The notes below the pieces were generated by a model, which was not told the DNA's origin, did not search any database, and saw only the letters and a program-made list of their open reading frames with translations. A stretch of DNA of 64,000 nucleotides from an uncultured Clostridia bacterium (GTDB lineage: Bacteria > Bacillota > Clostridia > Oscillospirales > CAG-272). Position numbers and translations under genes: made by a program. This document shows positions 17,369 through 26,940 of this stretch, one piece after another (positions within the stretch are counted from its first letter, which is position 1; each line of letters opens with the position of its first letter). The stretch lies in assembly GCA_944391815.1 (NCBI GenBank), contig CALXUV010000036.1, forward strand, positions 52,642 to 116,641. The letters run 5' to 3'.

Positions 17369-18190
17369 TTATTTTTTCTTTTTTGCTGATTTTTTTCTGT
17401 TTTCTTGTTTTCTTTTGAGCTCTTCTTTGCTCGGTTCTGAAGTCTCGTTATTTTCCTCTTGTTCATCAGCTACGAGACTGACATTTTCCTCGCTCTTTTT
17501 TACCGTTTTTCTGAATCTGAACTTTCTCTCCGTCTTGTTCATTATCCTTACGATATTTCCTCTGTGCATGTAGACCACAAGACCGGCTATTAAAAAAGTA
17601 ATAAAAAGCCTGAGCGGTTTATCCTGCACTATGTTGTCCATTCTGAACATAACAAGCGGCAGCATAAGCATTCCGGTCACCGAACCCAAGGACAAATATT
17701 TTGTAAGGGCAACAAGAAACACAAATACAGCAAGCAGTATCAGAAACGACTTCCAGTCGGCATAAAGCACGAACATCGCTGTTGACGCCACTCCTTTGCC
17801 GCCTTTGAACTTGTATATTGCAGGTGCTATATGTCCGAGAACGCAGAAAAGTCCCGCTATGTAAGCCCCGTTTATTCCGAGAAGCAGTGTGCCGGTCACC
17901 ATTGAAATCAGAACCTTGAACATATCACCCAGCAGTGTAAACAGCGCCGGAGTGAATCCGTAGTTTCTCATTACGTTGGTCATTCCCGCGTTTCCGCTGC
18001 CTTTTTCTCTTATATCCTCATGGTATACAAGTCTCACCAGTATTATTGCGGTGTTGACAGAACCAAGCATATAAGCAACAAAAACCACGCAGGCAAAAAG
18101 CAATATCGGCAAAAACAGGCTGTATTCAGTACCTGTCCTCATAATAAGACCGTTCAGCCACACCTGTTCGCTGAAAAAAAGTTCAAACAT
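17369..18190 (-). CDS. plsY: Glycerol-3-phosphate acyltransferase PlsY
   Basis: Membrane enzyme that transfers the acyl group of acyl-phosphate to glycerol-3-phosphate, the first step of phospholipid synthesis. The three conserved cytoplasmic motifs are visible: GSGNAGMTNVMRNYG (about residues 65-79), GHIAPAIYKFKGGKGVAS (about 117-134) and MHRGNIVRIMN near residue 207. At 273 residues it is about 60-70 longer than the usual enzyme, owing to an extra charged Lys/Glu-rich C-terminal tail (about residues 210-273), probably cytoplasmic and disordered. It lies 16 nt downstream of der and is probably co-transcribed. Confidence 0.95.
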   Translation of the reverse strand: MFELFFSEQVWLNGLIMRTGTEYSLFLPILLFACVVFVAYMLGSVNTAIILVRLVYHEDIREKGSGNAGMTNVMRNYGFTPALFTLLGDMFKVLISMVTGTLLLGINGAYIAGLFCVLGHIAPAIYKFKGGKGVASTAMFVLYADWKSFLILLAVFVFLVALTKYLSLGSVTGMLMLPLVMFRMDNIVQDKPLRLFITFLIAGLVVYMHRGNIVRIMNKTERKFRFRKTVKKSEENVSLVADEQEENNETSEPSKEELKRKQENRKKSAKKKK

Positions 18191-18206
18191 AATTGATTTT
18201 TACCTT

Positions 18207-19535
18207 TCAGTCAGGGTTATCCCCTTTTTCTCTGATTATAAGTTTAATCGGCGTTCCCTTGAAGCCGAATACCTCGCGCAGGCAGTTTTCTATATACCTC
18301 TGGTAGGAAAAATGAAACAGCTCCGCATTGTTGCAGAACAGCACAAACGTCGGCGGTGCGACCGAATTCTGAGTCATGTAGTAAATCTTCAGCCGCCTTC
18401 CCTTGTCAGACGGAGGCTGTACTCTCGCCACCGCATCACTGAGCATATCGTTTAGCATTCCGGTGCTTACACGTTTATAGCTCTGGGCGTAAACCTGATT
18501 TATCTCTTCGAAAAGCTTATCAAGCCTGAGTCCGGTTTTTGCTGAAATAAACATTACTGAAGCATAATCCATATACGCCAGCGCTGTTTTTATCTTTTTT
18601 GTGTATTCCGACTGCGTATTCGTTTCTTTTTCGACAAGATCCCATTTATTTACACAGACTATAACTGCCTTTCCGGCTTCGTGCGCAAGACCCGCTATGT
18701 GCTCATCCTGCTCTGTTATTCCCTGAACGGCGTCTATCATCACAATGCAGACATCCGCTCTCTCAACCGCAAGTTTTGCACGCATAACGCTGTATTTTTC
18801 TATTTTATCGTTTATCTTGCTCCGGCGTCTTATACCGGCTGTATCTATAAAATTGAACACCCCGTATTTGTTTTCCACACGGCTGTCCGTTGCGTCCCTT
18901 GTAGTGCCGGCTATATCGGACACTATCATTCTGTCCTCGCCGAGTATTTTGTTGACAAGAGACGATTTTCCGGCATTCGGCTTTCCGATTACGGCAACTC
19001 CGACAGTCTGTTCCTTATCTCCTTCTTCATCGGGATCCGGGAAATAACTTACCACACGGTCAAGCAGATCTCCGGTTCCGTTTCCGTGAACCGACGATAT
19101 TGCTATCGGATCCTCCTTGAAGCCAAGCCCGTAAAATTCGTAAAATTCCGGCGGAGGCATACCGATACTGTCTATCTTGTTGACACAAGGAATAACAGGT
19201 TTCCCCGATTTCAGGAGCATTGTTGCAATGTCACGGTCATCTGCCGTCAGTCCGGCTCTGATATCACACATAAGAATTATTACGTCTGCGCTTGAAATTG
19301 CTAACTGAGCCTGCATTCTCATGTGTCTCAGTATTTCGTCGTCACTCTTCGGCTCTATTCCGCCGGTGTCAACGAGAAGCATTTCCCTTCCGTTCCAGTT
19401 TGCTTCATAATAAATTCTGTCTCTTGTGACCCCGGGAGTATCTTCCACTATTGATATCTTCTTGCCTGTCAGCCTGTTAAAAAGTGTGCTTTTCCCGACA
19501 TTCGGACGTCCGACTATCGCTACAATCGGTTTCAT
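18207..19535 (-). CDS. der: Ribosome biogenesis GTPase Der (EngA)
   Basis: Tandem-GTPase factor for 50S subunit assembly; 442 residues. Two G1 loops are seen: GRPNVGKSTLFN at residues 8-19 and GKPNAGKSSLVN at about 184, each with DTxGI and NKxD motifs (VNKID and VNKWD), then a C-terminal KH-like domain. SD AAAGGAGG precedes ATG 19535. The der-plsY order with the DUF512 gene upstream is a conserved clostridial neighbourhood. Confidence 0.97.
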   Translation of the reverse strand: MKPIVAIVGRPNVGKSTLFNRLTGKKISIVEDTPGVTRDRIYYEANWNGREMLLVDTGGIEPKSDDEILRHMRMQAQLAISSADVIILMCDIRAGLTADDRDIATMLLKSGKPVIPCVNKIDSIGMPPPEFYEFYGLGFKEDPIAISSVHGNGTGDLLDRVVSYFPDPDEEGDKEQTVGVAVIGKPNAGKSSLVNKILGEDRMIVSDIAGTTRDATDSRVENKYGVFNFIDTAGIRRRSKINDKIEKYSVMRAKLAVERADVCIVMIDAVQGITEQDEHIAGLAHEAGKAVIVCVNKWDLVEKETNTQSEYTKKIKTALAYMDYASVMFISAKTGLRLDKLFEEINQVYAQSYKRVSTGMLNDMLSDAVARVQPPSDKGRRLKIYYMTQNSVAPPTFVLFCNNAELFHFSYQRYIENCLREVFGFKGTPIKLIIREKGDNPD

Positions 19536-19855
19536 GCCTGCCTCCTTTCTTTGACTATACTGAATCGTTTATTACAATTTATGATGAAAAAGTTACAACA
19601 ATCAATTTTTCTTATATATACTTTGATTTCCTTAAAACATTACCAAAAAACCACTCCTGCCCTTTCACTGAACCTGAACCGGAGCATTGTTTTCCGCAAA
19701 GAAAAATCTGTATCAAACCTTTATTCTAAATCTGTATGAAACAATTGTCTACGTAACCCGGAAATCTGAATTATAGCTCTTTTTTACTTAACTCCGTATT
19801 TAACCGGCAATTTCAAGCAAAGAGTTTTTCCCGTTACGGTTTCAGTTCTATGGTA
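19536..19855. other. Intergenic stretch without recognised element
   Basis: 320 bp between der and the DUF512 gene, both on the minus strand. No gene, strong hairpin or convincing promoter was found. Confidence 0.5.
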
Positions 19856-21169
19856 TCACTGTCCTGTTATGGCAGCAAGAAAATCATCGCCGCTGCACTC
19901 TGAAAATCTGACTTTAACACCCAGCTCCCGCTCTATGTCATATGGAGTTTTGTCATCCAGAAAAATATTTTCGTCGGCTTTGAGCATCGACGATGAAAGT
20001 ACAAGCGTTTCTCCGAGATTTCCTTTTTCCGCCTCAGTTCTGAGCTGATTTATTATATCCGTTGCGGTCAGAAGTCCCGCCACGGTTATATTTTCTCCGA
20101 ACCAGTCGTTTCTTATTCGGTATACATTGACACGCAGTCCTTTTACCTTTTCCATTACCTCTTCGGCAAGCCGGCATATAAATTCGTATGCCGCATATCC
20201 CGTTGCCACAGAAACGGTTTTCTGCTCGGTAAGTTCGCTACCGGAAACCGACAGTGCGTCCGAAAACTCGGCTTCCATTGACGTTATCATTCCTACGCCG
20301 TTTTCTATCTGAGGATATCCTTCATAAAAGTCCTCATCCGGAAAATCAGTACCGCTTTTTATATAAAATTCGTCTCCGCAGAAAAAAATCCTCCTTCCGA
20401 ATTTTTCTCTGCATTTATCTCCGAAATCATTTACCTGTTTCAGCACTGACGCACATTCACTTTCGGTGAACGGCTCCAGCGGATAAAGTTTTTCTCTGAA
20501 TTTTGTAAGTCCTGCCGGAACAACCGAGACGCTTTCCGGAAGAGCAGGAAGCTCGGTAAGCTCTCTCATGGTCCGGTCAAGCTCGCTTCCGTCATTTATC
20601 CCCTTGCAGAGAACTATCTGAAGATTAAGCTCTATACCTGCCTCCGAAAGTCTGCCGAGATATTTCAGAACCTCTCCCGCTCTCTTATTTTTCATCATTT
20701 CAACTCTGAGGGCGGGGTTGGTGGTATGCACCGATATATTTATAGGACTGAGCTTCATCTTTATTATTCTGTCTATATCGGAATCAGTCAGATTTGTAAG
20801 AGTGACGTAGTTGCCCATAAGGAATGACATACGGCTGTCGTCATCCTTGAAATACAGAGATTTTCTCATTCCCTCAGGCAATTGGTCTATAAAACAGAAA
20901 ATGCACCGGTTTCGGCAGGAGTGTTGCTTATCTATAAGATACGTTTCAAACTCAAGTCCGATATCGGCGTACATTTCTTTTTCTATCTCAACTTCGTAAG
21001 CCTTCCCGTCCCGTTCGAGCTGCAGCCTTACTTTTTTGTCTGTCAGATAAAACCGGTAGTCGAGGACATCTGTTATCTCGTTACCGTTGACAGTGTGAAG
21101 TTTGTCCCCGGCCTTGATCCCTTTCTTATCGGAATCCGAGCCGGGAACAATCCCGTACACAGTTACCAC
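19856..21169 (-). CDS. PDZ / radical-SAM-like DUF512 protein
   Basis: A 437-residue protein of the clostridial DUF512 family. About residues 1-60 form a PDZ-like domain (GIVPGSDSDKKGIKAGD). A radical-SAM-like core follows with C85, C89 and C92 in SCRNRCIFCF, the CxxxCxxC pattern for a 4Fe-4S cluster. The remainder is DUF512. Function is not established; neighbourhood with der is conserved, hinting at a role in ribosome or tRNA metabolism. The start is the GTG at 21169, with SD AAAGGAG 9 nt upstream. The gene lies 26 nt after rpmF, so it may be read from the yceD-rpmF promoter. Confidence 0.88.
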   Translation of the reverse strand: MVTVYGIVPGSDSDKKGIKAGDKLHTVNGNEITDVLDYRFYLTDKKVRLQLERDGKAYEVEIEKEMYADIGLEFETYLIDKQHSCRNRCIFCFIDQLPEGMRKSLYFKDDDSRMSFLMGNYVTLTNLTDSDIDRIIKMKLSPINISVHTTNPALRVEMMKNKRAGEVLKYLGRLSEAGIELNLQIVLCKGINDGSELDRTMRELTELPALPESVSVVPAGLTKFREKLYPLEPFTESECASVLKQVNDFGDKCREKFGRRIFFCGDEFYIKSGTDFPDEDFYEGYPQIENGVGMITSMEAEFSDALSVSGSELTEQKTVSVATGYAAYEFICRLAEEVMEKVKGLRVNVYRIRNDWFGENITVAGLLTATDIINQLRTEAEKGNLGETLVLSSSMLKADENIFLDDKTPYDIERELGVKVRFSECSGDDFLAAITGQ

Positions 21170-21195
21170 TTCGGATAACTCCTTTCATGCGCTGT

Positions 21196-21375
21196 TTACT
21201 GAGCGGCTTTTATAAGCTCCTTGCCGTTATACATCCCGCATTTTCTGCAAACTCTGTGTGAAAGATTATATTCACCGCATTTGCACTGTACCATGCCGGG
21301 CATATCCAGCTTCCAAACGCTTGAACGACGTTTGTCACGTCTTGCCTTCGATACTTTACGCTTCGGTACTGCCAT
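21196..21375 (-). CDS. rpmF: 50S ribosomal protein L32
   Basis: L32, 59 residues from the ATG at 21375, which has SD AGGAGGTG. Family start [17 protein letters not shown]. Zinc site formed by C31, C33, C43 and C46. It sits downstream of yceD, a gene pair conserved through most bacteria, and is probably transcribed from the yceD promoter at 22135-22163. A hairpin-rich 180-nt spacer separates the two. Confidence 0.96.
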   Translation of the reverse strand: MAVPKRKVSKARRDKRRSSVWKLDMPGMVQCKCGEYNLSHRVCRKCGMYNGKELIKAAQ

Positions 21376-21557
21376 TTTATACACCTCCTGTTTAAATGCC
21401 GATCCGTTGCCGAAATCGGCAGCGAAACAATTACTTATTTTTTATAATGAACGCCTTTCGGCGGACACTGCTATGTTAAAATCCGCAAAATCTGAAAAAT
21501 CCCGGTTTTCTACGGCACAATGCCATATAAGTTTTTGAATTATGTGAAGAAAGTTTT

Positions 21558-22058
21558 TTACTCTCCGAACTTCAAATTCCGGAGTGCCGCCCATCTGGGA
21601 TCCGGTTCTTTATCCGTACAGTCACACTTTACTTCATTTCTGTTGCAACCGCACTTGGGACAGAGTCCCTTGCAGTCTTCCGAGCACAAGCTTCTCAGAG
21701 GAAGCGAAAGTAAGAGCTCTTCGGTTATAAGATTATCTATATCGATTTCCGAATTTTCTCCGACGAGTATATATTCATCCTCTTCATTGCCATTCTGCAA
21801 ACTGACTGTAACCGGACGGCAAATATCTATCTTGCAGTTCTTCTCAAGTTCTGTAAGGCATCTTGCACACTGAGTTCTGTATTTCAGCTCCGCAGAGGCG
21901 TTAAGTTCAATATAGCCGCCCATATCGGTAACTTTTCCGCTGATAAGTATATCTCCGATTGCCTCGTTTCCGCCCTCGTTATACTCTGCAGGAATACTGT
22001 ACTCAAATTCTTTCTGACTTTTCTCGCCGGCGAGTAATTCTCTGATATTGATTTTCAG
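21558..22058 (-). CDS. yceD: YceD/DUF177 family protein
   Basis: DUF177 protein whose gene is linked to rpmF across bacteria; proposed role in 23S rRNA or large-subunit metabolism. Conserved CARCL (about residue 65) and the C-terminal zinc-like cluster with CxxxC, CxxC and CxC spacing (CSEDCKGLCPKCGCNRNEV) are seen. Start choice is unusual. The frame is open up to an ATG at 22127, but the perfect promoter at 22135-22163 would put the transcript start almost on that ATG. The family N-terminus (xLKINIRELL) begins at a CTG at 22058, which has GAGAAGGTG 5 nt upstream. I therefore prefer the CTG start (166 residues); a leaderless ATG giving 189 residues is the alternative. Confidence 0.85.
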   Translation of the reverse strand: MKINIRELLAGEKSQKEFEYSIPAEYNEGGNEAIGDILISGKVTDMGGYIELNASAELKYRTQCARCLTELEKNCKIDICRPVTVSLQNGNEEDEYILVGENSEIDIDNLITEELLLSLPLRSLCSEDCKGLCPKCGCNRNEVKCDCTDKEPDPRWAALRNLKFGE

Positions 22059-22134
22059 GTTTACACCTTCTCTCTGCTGTACTGATGCATTTTTCCTGTG
22101 CAAACAGATTTCCACGCATAATGCCATGGCATAT

Positions 22135-22163
22135 ATTATACACTAATTATCTTGGTTTGTCAA
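22135..22163 (-). promoter_or_regulatory. Perfect-consensus promoter of yceD-rpmF
   Basis: Minus strand TTGACA (22158-22163), 17-bp spacer, TATAAT (22135-22140). The predicted transcript start is at about 22128. Confidence 0.9.
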
Positions 22164-22340
22164 CATATTTCCAATAATTTTACAATTTAATCTGATGTTA
22201 TTTTGTTTGTTACAGATTTTGTATATAATCGTCTTGATTTTCATCGGATGCTTTTGAGTCAAGTTTTAAAAAACAGTTAAAAAAATATTATCGTATATTC
22301 TGGGCGGAAAAACGTTATTTCTATACAATCGCATAACGCA

Positions 22341-22373
22341 AAAACCGACCCGATCTTAAAACCGGGTCGGTTT
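22341..22373 (-). terminator. Terminator of the solute-binding lipoprotein gene
   Basis: An 11-bp GC-rich stem (AAACCGACCCG with CGGGTCGGTTT) and 9-10 nt loop; on the minus strand TTTTT follows. It lies about 65 nt beyond the stop at 22438. The rest of 22164-22340 is AT-rich with nothing recognised. Confidence 0.85.
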
Positions 22374-22437
22374 ATTAATTTGTCTTTTGATTAAATTTGC
22401 CGCTCGTGCAGACAAACCACCTGATGATTCTTTATCG

Positions 22438-23853
22438 TCAGCTTACAGCACCTGATACAAGATCTATTATCTGATCTTTTGCAAGTTGCCAGTCATTCTC
22501 AGCCATCTTTCTCATTTCAGCATCCATATCAGACGAGGGGTTGAGTATGAACATGTTTCCGGTGTACTTCATATCCATGAAATACTTTGTTTCTTCTTTT
22601 TCGCCTGTTATGGGTGTAACCACATCCCTGTACTGGGTGTAGTGAACTCCCTCAACTCCGTACTGAAGTATATTACGGAACTCTTTATTGGTGTTGATGA
22701 GAAGAAGTATATCAAGACATCTTTCAACGCTCTTTGTAGAACGTCCGATCGCAAACATCGAATCACAGTAATCTTTCGGATCGGTTATGGAATTTTTGTT
22801 GAGAATGTAAACATCGAGATTGTCGTGAGATTCGAAAAGCTCTTCCACGGCACTGTAACCGGAAATGTAGCCTATTGCGAACTTCTCGGTATTTGCTACC
22901 GCCAGGTATTCCTCGTACGACCGGAATTCTTTCTCCACTGTATCGTAGTCAAATCCTTCGGTACCCTGTTTTTCCGTCAGTTCCTTTACGAGAGATTCAA
23001 GTTTGGCAGGATCAGTAAAGGCACTCTTATCGACACCGCTGTAAAGCTTATCGACGTAGTTTTTATTGAATATAACAAAGTCGTAGCTACCGTATATGTA
23101 GTTATTCGGCACTCCGTAGTACTCGGTAGTTGTGCCATCTTCGTCTTCATACTGCGGTTTGGTTACATACTGAAGAGCATGGGTATAAGCAGTGGACTTT
23201 ACCGAAGAATAAGCGCCTCTGAAATACGTGTTGAGCGGAGCAAATATCTGCTCATTGTACATTATATCAAACATGCTGTACCTTGTAAGCGCCTTGTTGT
23301 AGTATTCCGACTCAGGATCGAGAACCGCCGAATCAGCTTCCGGGTTGTAGACAAGGAATATGTCAAGTGTTCCGGTAAGTACGTCGGAAGGAAGATTGGT
23401 TGCCTCTTTTACTTCATACGAGTACTTGTTGTTACTAGCATCGCTGTACCAATAGTCAACATTCGATTCCATTATCTCCTTCTTCTCATCCGCTGTAAGC
23501 TTCTTGTTTCCGAGAAGTTCTGTGTTGTATGAGTTTATCGCCATTTTTGCTTTTGCAAACATCATGGCTGCATACTCTTCTTCCTCAACAAGGATGAGGT
23601 CAATCGTCGTGTTATACTTTCTTACCGATATTTTGCTGAGCGCCTCCTCAACCTTCTCTATAGCGGCATCGGTTGTTCCGGGCTCTTTTATGCCATAGAT
23701 GCATATCGTCATCGGCTCGTTCGACGACGTGGTCTCATTAAATATGCTGGAATAGTCATAAAGACTCGCGTCATCACCGCCGCAAGCCGACATCACCATT
23801 GCCGAAACCACCATCAGCAAACACATCGCCAGCGACAACATTCTTCTTTTCAT
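22438..23853 (-). CDS. Extracellular solute-binding lipoprotein (family 1-like)
   Basis: Predicted lipid-anchored binding protein of 471 residues. The signal peptide ends in the lipobox MSAC with C24, followed by GGDD. The mature part has the mixed alpha/beta composition and the VPNNYIYGSYDFVIFNKNYV segment typical of ABC-transporter solute-binding proteins of sugar type. No permease or ATPase gene is nearby, so it is an orphan binding protein; the ligand is unknown. Transcribed alone from 23902-23930 and terminated at 22341-22373. Confidence 0.8.
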   Translation of the reverse strand: MKRRMLSLAMCLLMVVSAMVMSACGGDDASLYDYSSIFNETTSSNEPMTICIYGIKEPGTTDAAIEKVEEALSKISVRKYNTTIDLILVEEEEYAAMMFAKAKMAINSYNTELLGNKKLTADEKKEIMESNVDYWYSDASNNKYSYEVKEATNLPSDVLTGTLDIFLVYNPEADSAVLDPESEYYNKALTRYSMFDIMYNEQIFAPLNTYFRGAYSSVKSTAYTHALQYVTKPQYEDEDGTTTEYYGVPNNYIYGSYDFVIFNKNYVDKLYSGVDKSAFTDPAKLESLVKELTEKQGTEGFDYDTVEKEFRSYEEYLAVANTEKFAIGYISGYSAVEELFESHDNLDVYILNKNSITDPKDYCDSMFAIGRSTKSVERCLDILLLINTNKEFRNILQYGVEGVHYTQYRDVVTPITGEKEETKYFMDMKYTGNMFILNPSSDMDAEMRKMAENDWQLAKDQIIDLVSGAVS

Positions 23854-23901
23854 TCGGATATTTTCCTCCTAAACCAAAGGTTTTATCATATATACACGAT
23901 T

Positions 23902-23930
23902 ATTTTATTACTTTTGCAGCACGATGTCAA
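23902..23930 (-). promoter_or_regulatory. Promoter of the solute-binding lipoprotein gene
   Basis: Minus strand TTGACA (23925-23930), 17-bp spacer, TAAAAT (23902-23907); leader about 40 nt. Confidence 0.75.
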
Positions 23931-24097
23931 GTGATTTTTTTTAAACAATTTGACCCCGTGGCACCGTCTTGTTGCAACAGCCGTATTTTCAACTTTTATA
24001 TTCGGCTATATCAACAAGCATCTGATTTTTTTTTGTGCATTTGCACTATATTTTCGCTTTTGTGCACAAAAAAGTACGAAAATATTCAGCACTCGTT

Positions 24098-25189
24098 TTA
24101 ATCAAGGTAATCTTTCAGTCTTTTGGAACGACTCGGGTGGCGAAGCTTTCTGAGAGCCTTCGCCTCAATCTGTCTTATTCTTTCTCGGGTTATGTTGAAA
24201 ACCTTTCCGACCTCTTCGAGTGTTCTCGGTCTGCCGTCCTCAAGTCCGAACCTCAGTGTCAGAACCTGTTCCTCTCTCGGAGTGAGTGTCCTGAGCACTT
24301 CTATCAGCTGTTCTCTGAGCATTGCCTGAGACGCAGCTTCTGCGGGTGCCGGAGAATCGTCATCCGGTATAAAATCTCCGAGATGGCTGTCCTCCTCCTC
24401 ACCTATCGGTGTTTCAAGTGAAACCGGGTCCTGTGCGACCTTCATTATCTCGCGCACCTTATCGGCAGGCATTCCGAGGGATTTTGCTATTTCCTCAGCG
24501 GTGGGTTCCCTTCCGTTTTCCTGAAGAAGCTGCCTCGTTACTCTTGATACCTTATGTATCGTCTCTACCATATGTACCGGAATTCTTATCGTTCTTGCCT
24601 GGTCAGCTATCGCTCTTGTTATCGCTTGTCTTATCCACCATGTTGCATAGGTGGAAAACTTGTAACCTTTCTGGTAATCGAATTTATCGACCGCTTTGAT
24701 AAGTCCGAGATTTCCTTCCTGTATAAGGTCAAGGAAAAACATTCCCTTTCCCACATATCTCTTTGCTATGCTGACTACCAGGCGCAGGTTTGCTTCCACA
24801 AGTCTTTTTTTAGCTTCTTCGTCTCCCTGTGCCATCTTGCCGGCAAGAGCAAATTCCTCTTCCATCGAAAGCAGCGGTATTCTTCCTATCTCTTTCAGGT
24901 ACATTCTTACCGGGTCGTCAACTATCAGACCTTCCTGTACAAGTGCCTGCTCCATGTCCTCGGGAGAATCGAATCTTTCAAGTTCGCTCTCTATTTCCTT
25001 GAGATCGGAAGCATCCATGTAACCCGTAACTTCAATACCGTTACTTTCAAGCGTCTCGTAAATCTTCTCAATCTGGTCTATGTCAAACTCTTCGTCATCG
25101 AGTGCCTCAAGTATTTCGGACTGAGACAGCGTTCCTTTCTGCTTTCCTTTCTCTATCAGCTCATGAATGTCAAATTTCTTATCTCCCAT
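24098..25189 (-). CDS. rpoD: RNA polymerase primary sigma factor (SigA/RpoD)
   Basis: Housekeeping sigma factor, 363 residues as usual for Firmicutes. Region 1.2 starts with [16 protein letters not shown]; region 2 has [17 protein letters not shown]; region 4 has the HTH with [17 protein letters not shown] and [19 protein letters not shown]. It should read the many TTGACA-17-TATAAT promoters of this window. It lies 12 nt after dnaG in the conserved macromolecular-synthesis order dgt-dnaG-rpoD. Confidence 0.98.
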   Translation of the reverse strand: MGDKKFDIHELIEKGKQKGTLSQSEILEALDDEEFDIDQIEKIYETLESNGIEVTGYMDASDLKEIESELERFDSPEDMEQALVQEGLIVDDPVRMYLKEIGRIPLLSMEEEFALAGKMAQGDEEAKKRLVEANLRLVVSIAKRYVGKGMFFLDLIQEGNLGLIKAVDKFDYQKGYKFSTYATWWIRQAITRAIADQARTIRIPVHMVETIHKVSRVTRQLLQENGREPTAEEIAKSLGMPADKVREIMKVAQDPVSLETPIGEEEDSHLGDFIPDDDSPAPAEAASQAMLREQLIEVLRTLTPREEQVLTLRFGLEDGRPRTLEEVGKVFNITRERIRQIEAKALRKLRHPSRSKRLKDYLD

Positions 25190-25201
25190 TTGTTTTTCCT
25201 C

Positions 25202-26923
25202 TCACTTTGAATTTTCTGCCTGTTTTGATCTGATTATTTCGTCAATATCCGTAGCTTTTGTTGCTTTTGCTTTTCTCAGTGCCTTGATATTGTCATCGAA
25301 CACCTCTTCAGAAGCCGAGTCAAGCCCGTTGCGCCTGACCTGAATCTCATAAATACGGCTCATTTCCGCATCGCTGTATTCTCCGCCGAGCATCCCTATA
25401 TCGGTCTTTCCCTCTCCCTGCAATTTCATTATTGATACAAAGAGTCTCCGGCTGAATTCGGTGACAAAATCGCCTTCTCCGAGGTCAAACCTTCCGTTTC
25501 TGATTTGCACCGCCCTTTCCGGATGAAGCATCATTATTCCGAGCAGCGCTTCCTCAGCCGCTACCGCCTTCGGATTTTGTGAATGCTCCGGGTTTATTCT
25601 GTCCCCGATGCCAAGTGATTTGTTCTGCATTTCCTGTTTGATTTTGCTTCCGCTTTCTTTTTCTGCTCTGCGCCTTGCTTTTTTAACTTCGGCATCAAAG
25701 CTCTCTTTGGACACTCCAAGCTCAGCTGCCACCTTTACCGTATAAAGCTCTCTTTCAACGGCGGAACTGACCTTTGCAGTTTGCTCACTAAGTTCTTTTG
25801 CCGCTTTGATTTTACCCTCATCGGTTGAAAAGTCGTATTTTTCCTTTGCTTTGGACATCATGTACTCAAATTTTGTCTCGCTGCCTTTCAGCAGACGTGC
25901 AAAGGCATCCGCTCCGTACGATTTTATGTACTCATCCGGATCTTTAGCTCCGGTTATGTTGAGTATTCTGACATCAAGCCCGTTTTCGGTAAGAATAGAC
26001 GTGGCTCTCGCTGTCGCTGCTTTTCCTGCCCTGTCTCCGTCATAAGATATGATAACCTTATCGGCGTATCTCTTCATAAGTCTTGCCTGATCAGCCGTAA
26101 GCGCAGTTCCGAGAGTTGCAACGGCGTTCCTGAAACCCGCAGCGTGCATCGCTATTACATCCATATAACCTTCACACAGTATAAGTCCGTCCTTGCAGTT
26201 ATCTTTTGCATAGTTGAGAGCAAAAAGATTTCTTCCCTTGCTGAACGCTACCGTGTCCGGCGTGTTAAGATATTTCGGTTCGCCGTTTCCGGTTATCCTG
26301 CCGCCGAATCCTATCACCGACCCCGAAACGTCGATAATCGGAAACATAATCCGTTCCCTGAAAAACGGAGAAACTTTACCGTTTCTGATTCTTATCAGGG
26401 ATGCCGCAGCCATCTCTTCATCCTTGTATCCGAGAGAGGTCAGGTGTCTGTAAAGTTCAAAACCGGTACCGGAATATCCGAGCCCGAACCGTGCCACCGT
26501 CTTACCTCCGAGCCCGCGTTTTATCAGGTAAGCTTTTGCCTGTTCCGTCTTCATGAGGGTGCTTCTGAAAAACTTTGCCGCCTCTCTGTTTATCTCGTAG
26601 ACTTTTGTCCGGCGCACTCCGCCTTTGTCTTCCTCCGGAACTGTGACTCCGCATCTTGACGCAAGGAGTCTGACCGCTTCCTCGTAACCCAGATTTTCTC
26701 TTTTTCTTACAAACGTAATGACGTCACCGGCCGCACCGCAACCGAAGCAGTAATAACTCTGGGTACCTACAAAAACGGTAAACGACGGAGTTTTTTCTCC
26801 GTGGAACGGACACAGTCCCACCATATTGGCTCCTCTTCGGTTAAGTGAAACGTAAGCGGAAATTACGTCGGTTATTTCACTGCGTGACTTTATCTCTTCA
26901 ACAATTGTGTCCGGTATCGCCAT
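25202..26923 (-). CDS. dnaG: DNA primase
   Basis: Synthesises RNA primers at the replication fork. 573 residues. N-terminal zinc ribbon with C38, H41, C59 and C62 (CPFHGEKTPSF, YYCFGCGAAGD). TOPRIM core with LCEGYMDVIAMHAAG and SYDGDRAGK. The C-terminal helicase-binding domain is slightly divergent. SD AAAGGG precedes ATG 26923. It sits between dgt and rpoD with short spacers. Confidence 0.98.
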   Translation of the reverse strand: MAIPDTIVEEIKSRSEITDVISAYVSLNRRGANMVGLCPFHGEKTPSFTVFVGTQSYYCFGCGAAGDVITFVRKRENLGYEEAVRLLASRCGVTVPEEDKGGVRRTKVYEINREAAKFFRSTLMKTEQAKAYLIKRGLGGKTVARFGLGYSGTGFELYRHLTSLGYKDEEMAAASLIRIRNGKVSPFFRERIMFPIIDVSGSVIGFGGRITGNGEPKYLNTPDTVAFSKGRNLFALNYAKDNCKDGLILCEGYMDVIAMHAAGFRNAVATLGTALTADQARLMKRYADKVIISYDGDRAGKAATARATSILTENGLDVRILNITGAKDPDEYIKSYGADAFARLLKGSETKFEYMMSKAKEKYDFSTDEGKIKAAKELSEQTAKVSSAVERELYTVKVAAELGVSKESFDAEVKKARRRAEKESGSKIKQEMQNKSLGIGDRINPEHSQNPKAVAAEEALLGIMMLHPERAVQIRNGRFDLGEGDFVTEFSRRLFVSIMKLQGEGKTDIGMLGGEYSDAEMSRIYEIQVRRNGLDSASEEVFDDNIKALRKAKATKATDIDEIIRSKQAENSK

Positions 26924-26940
26924 TTTTTCCCTTTCTCTTG

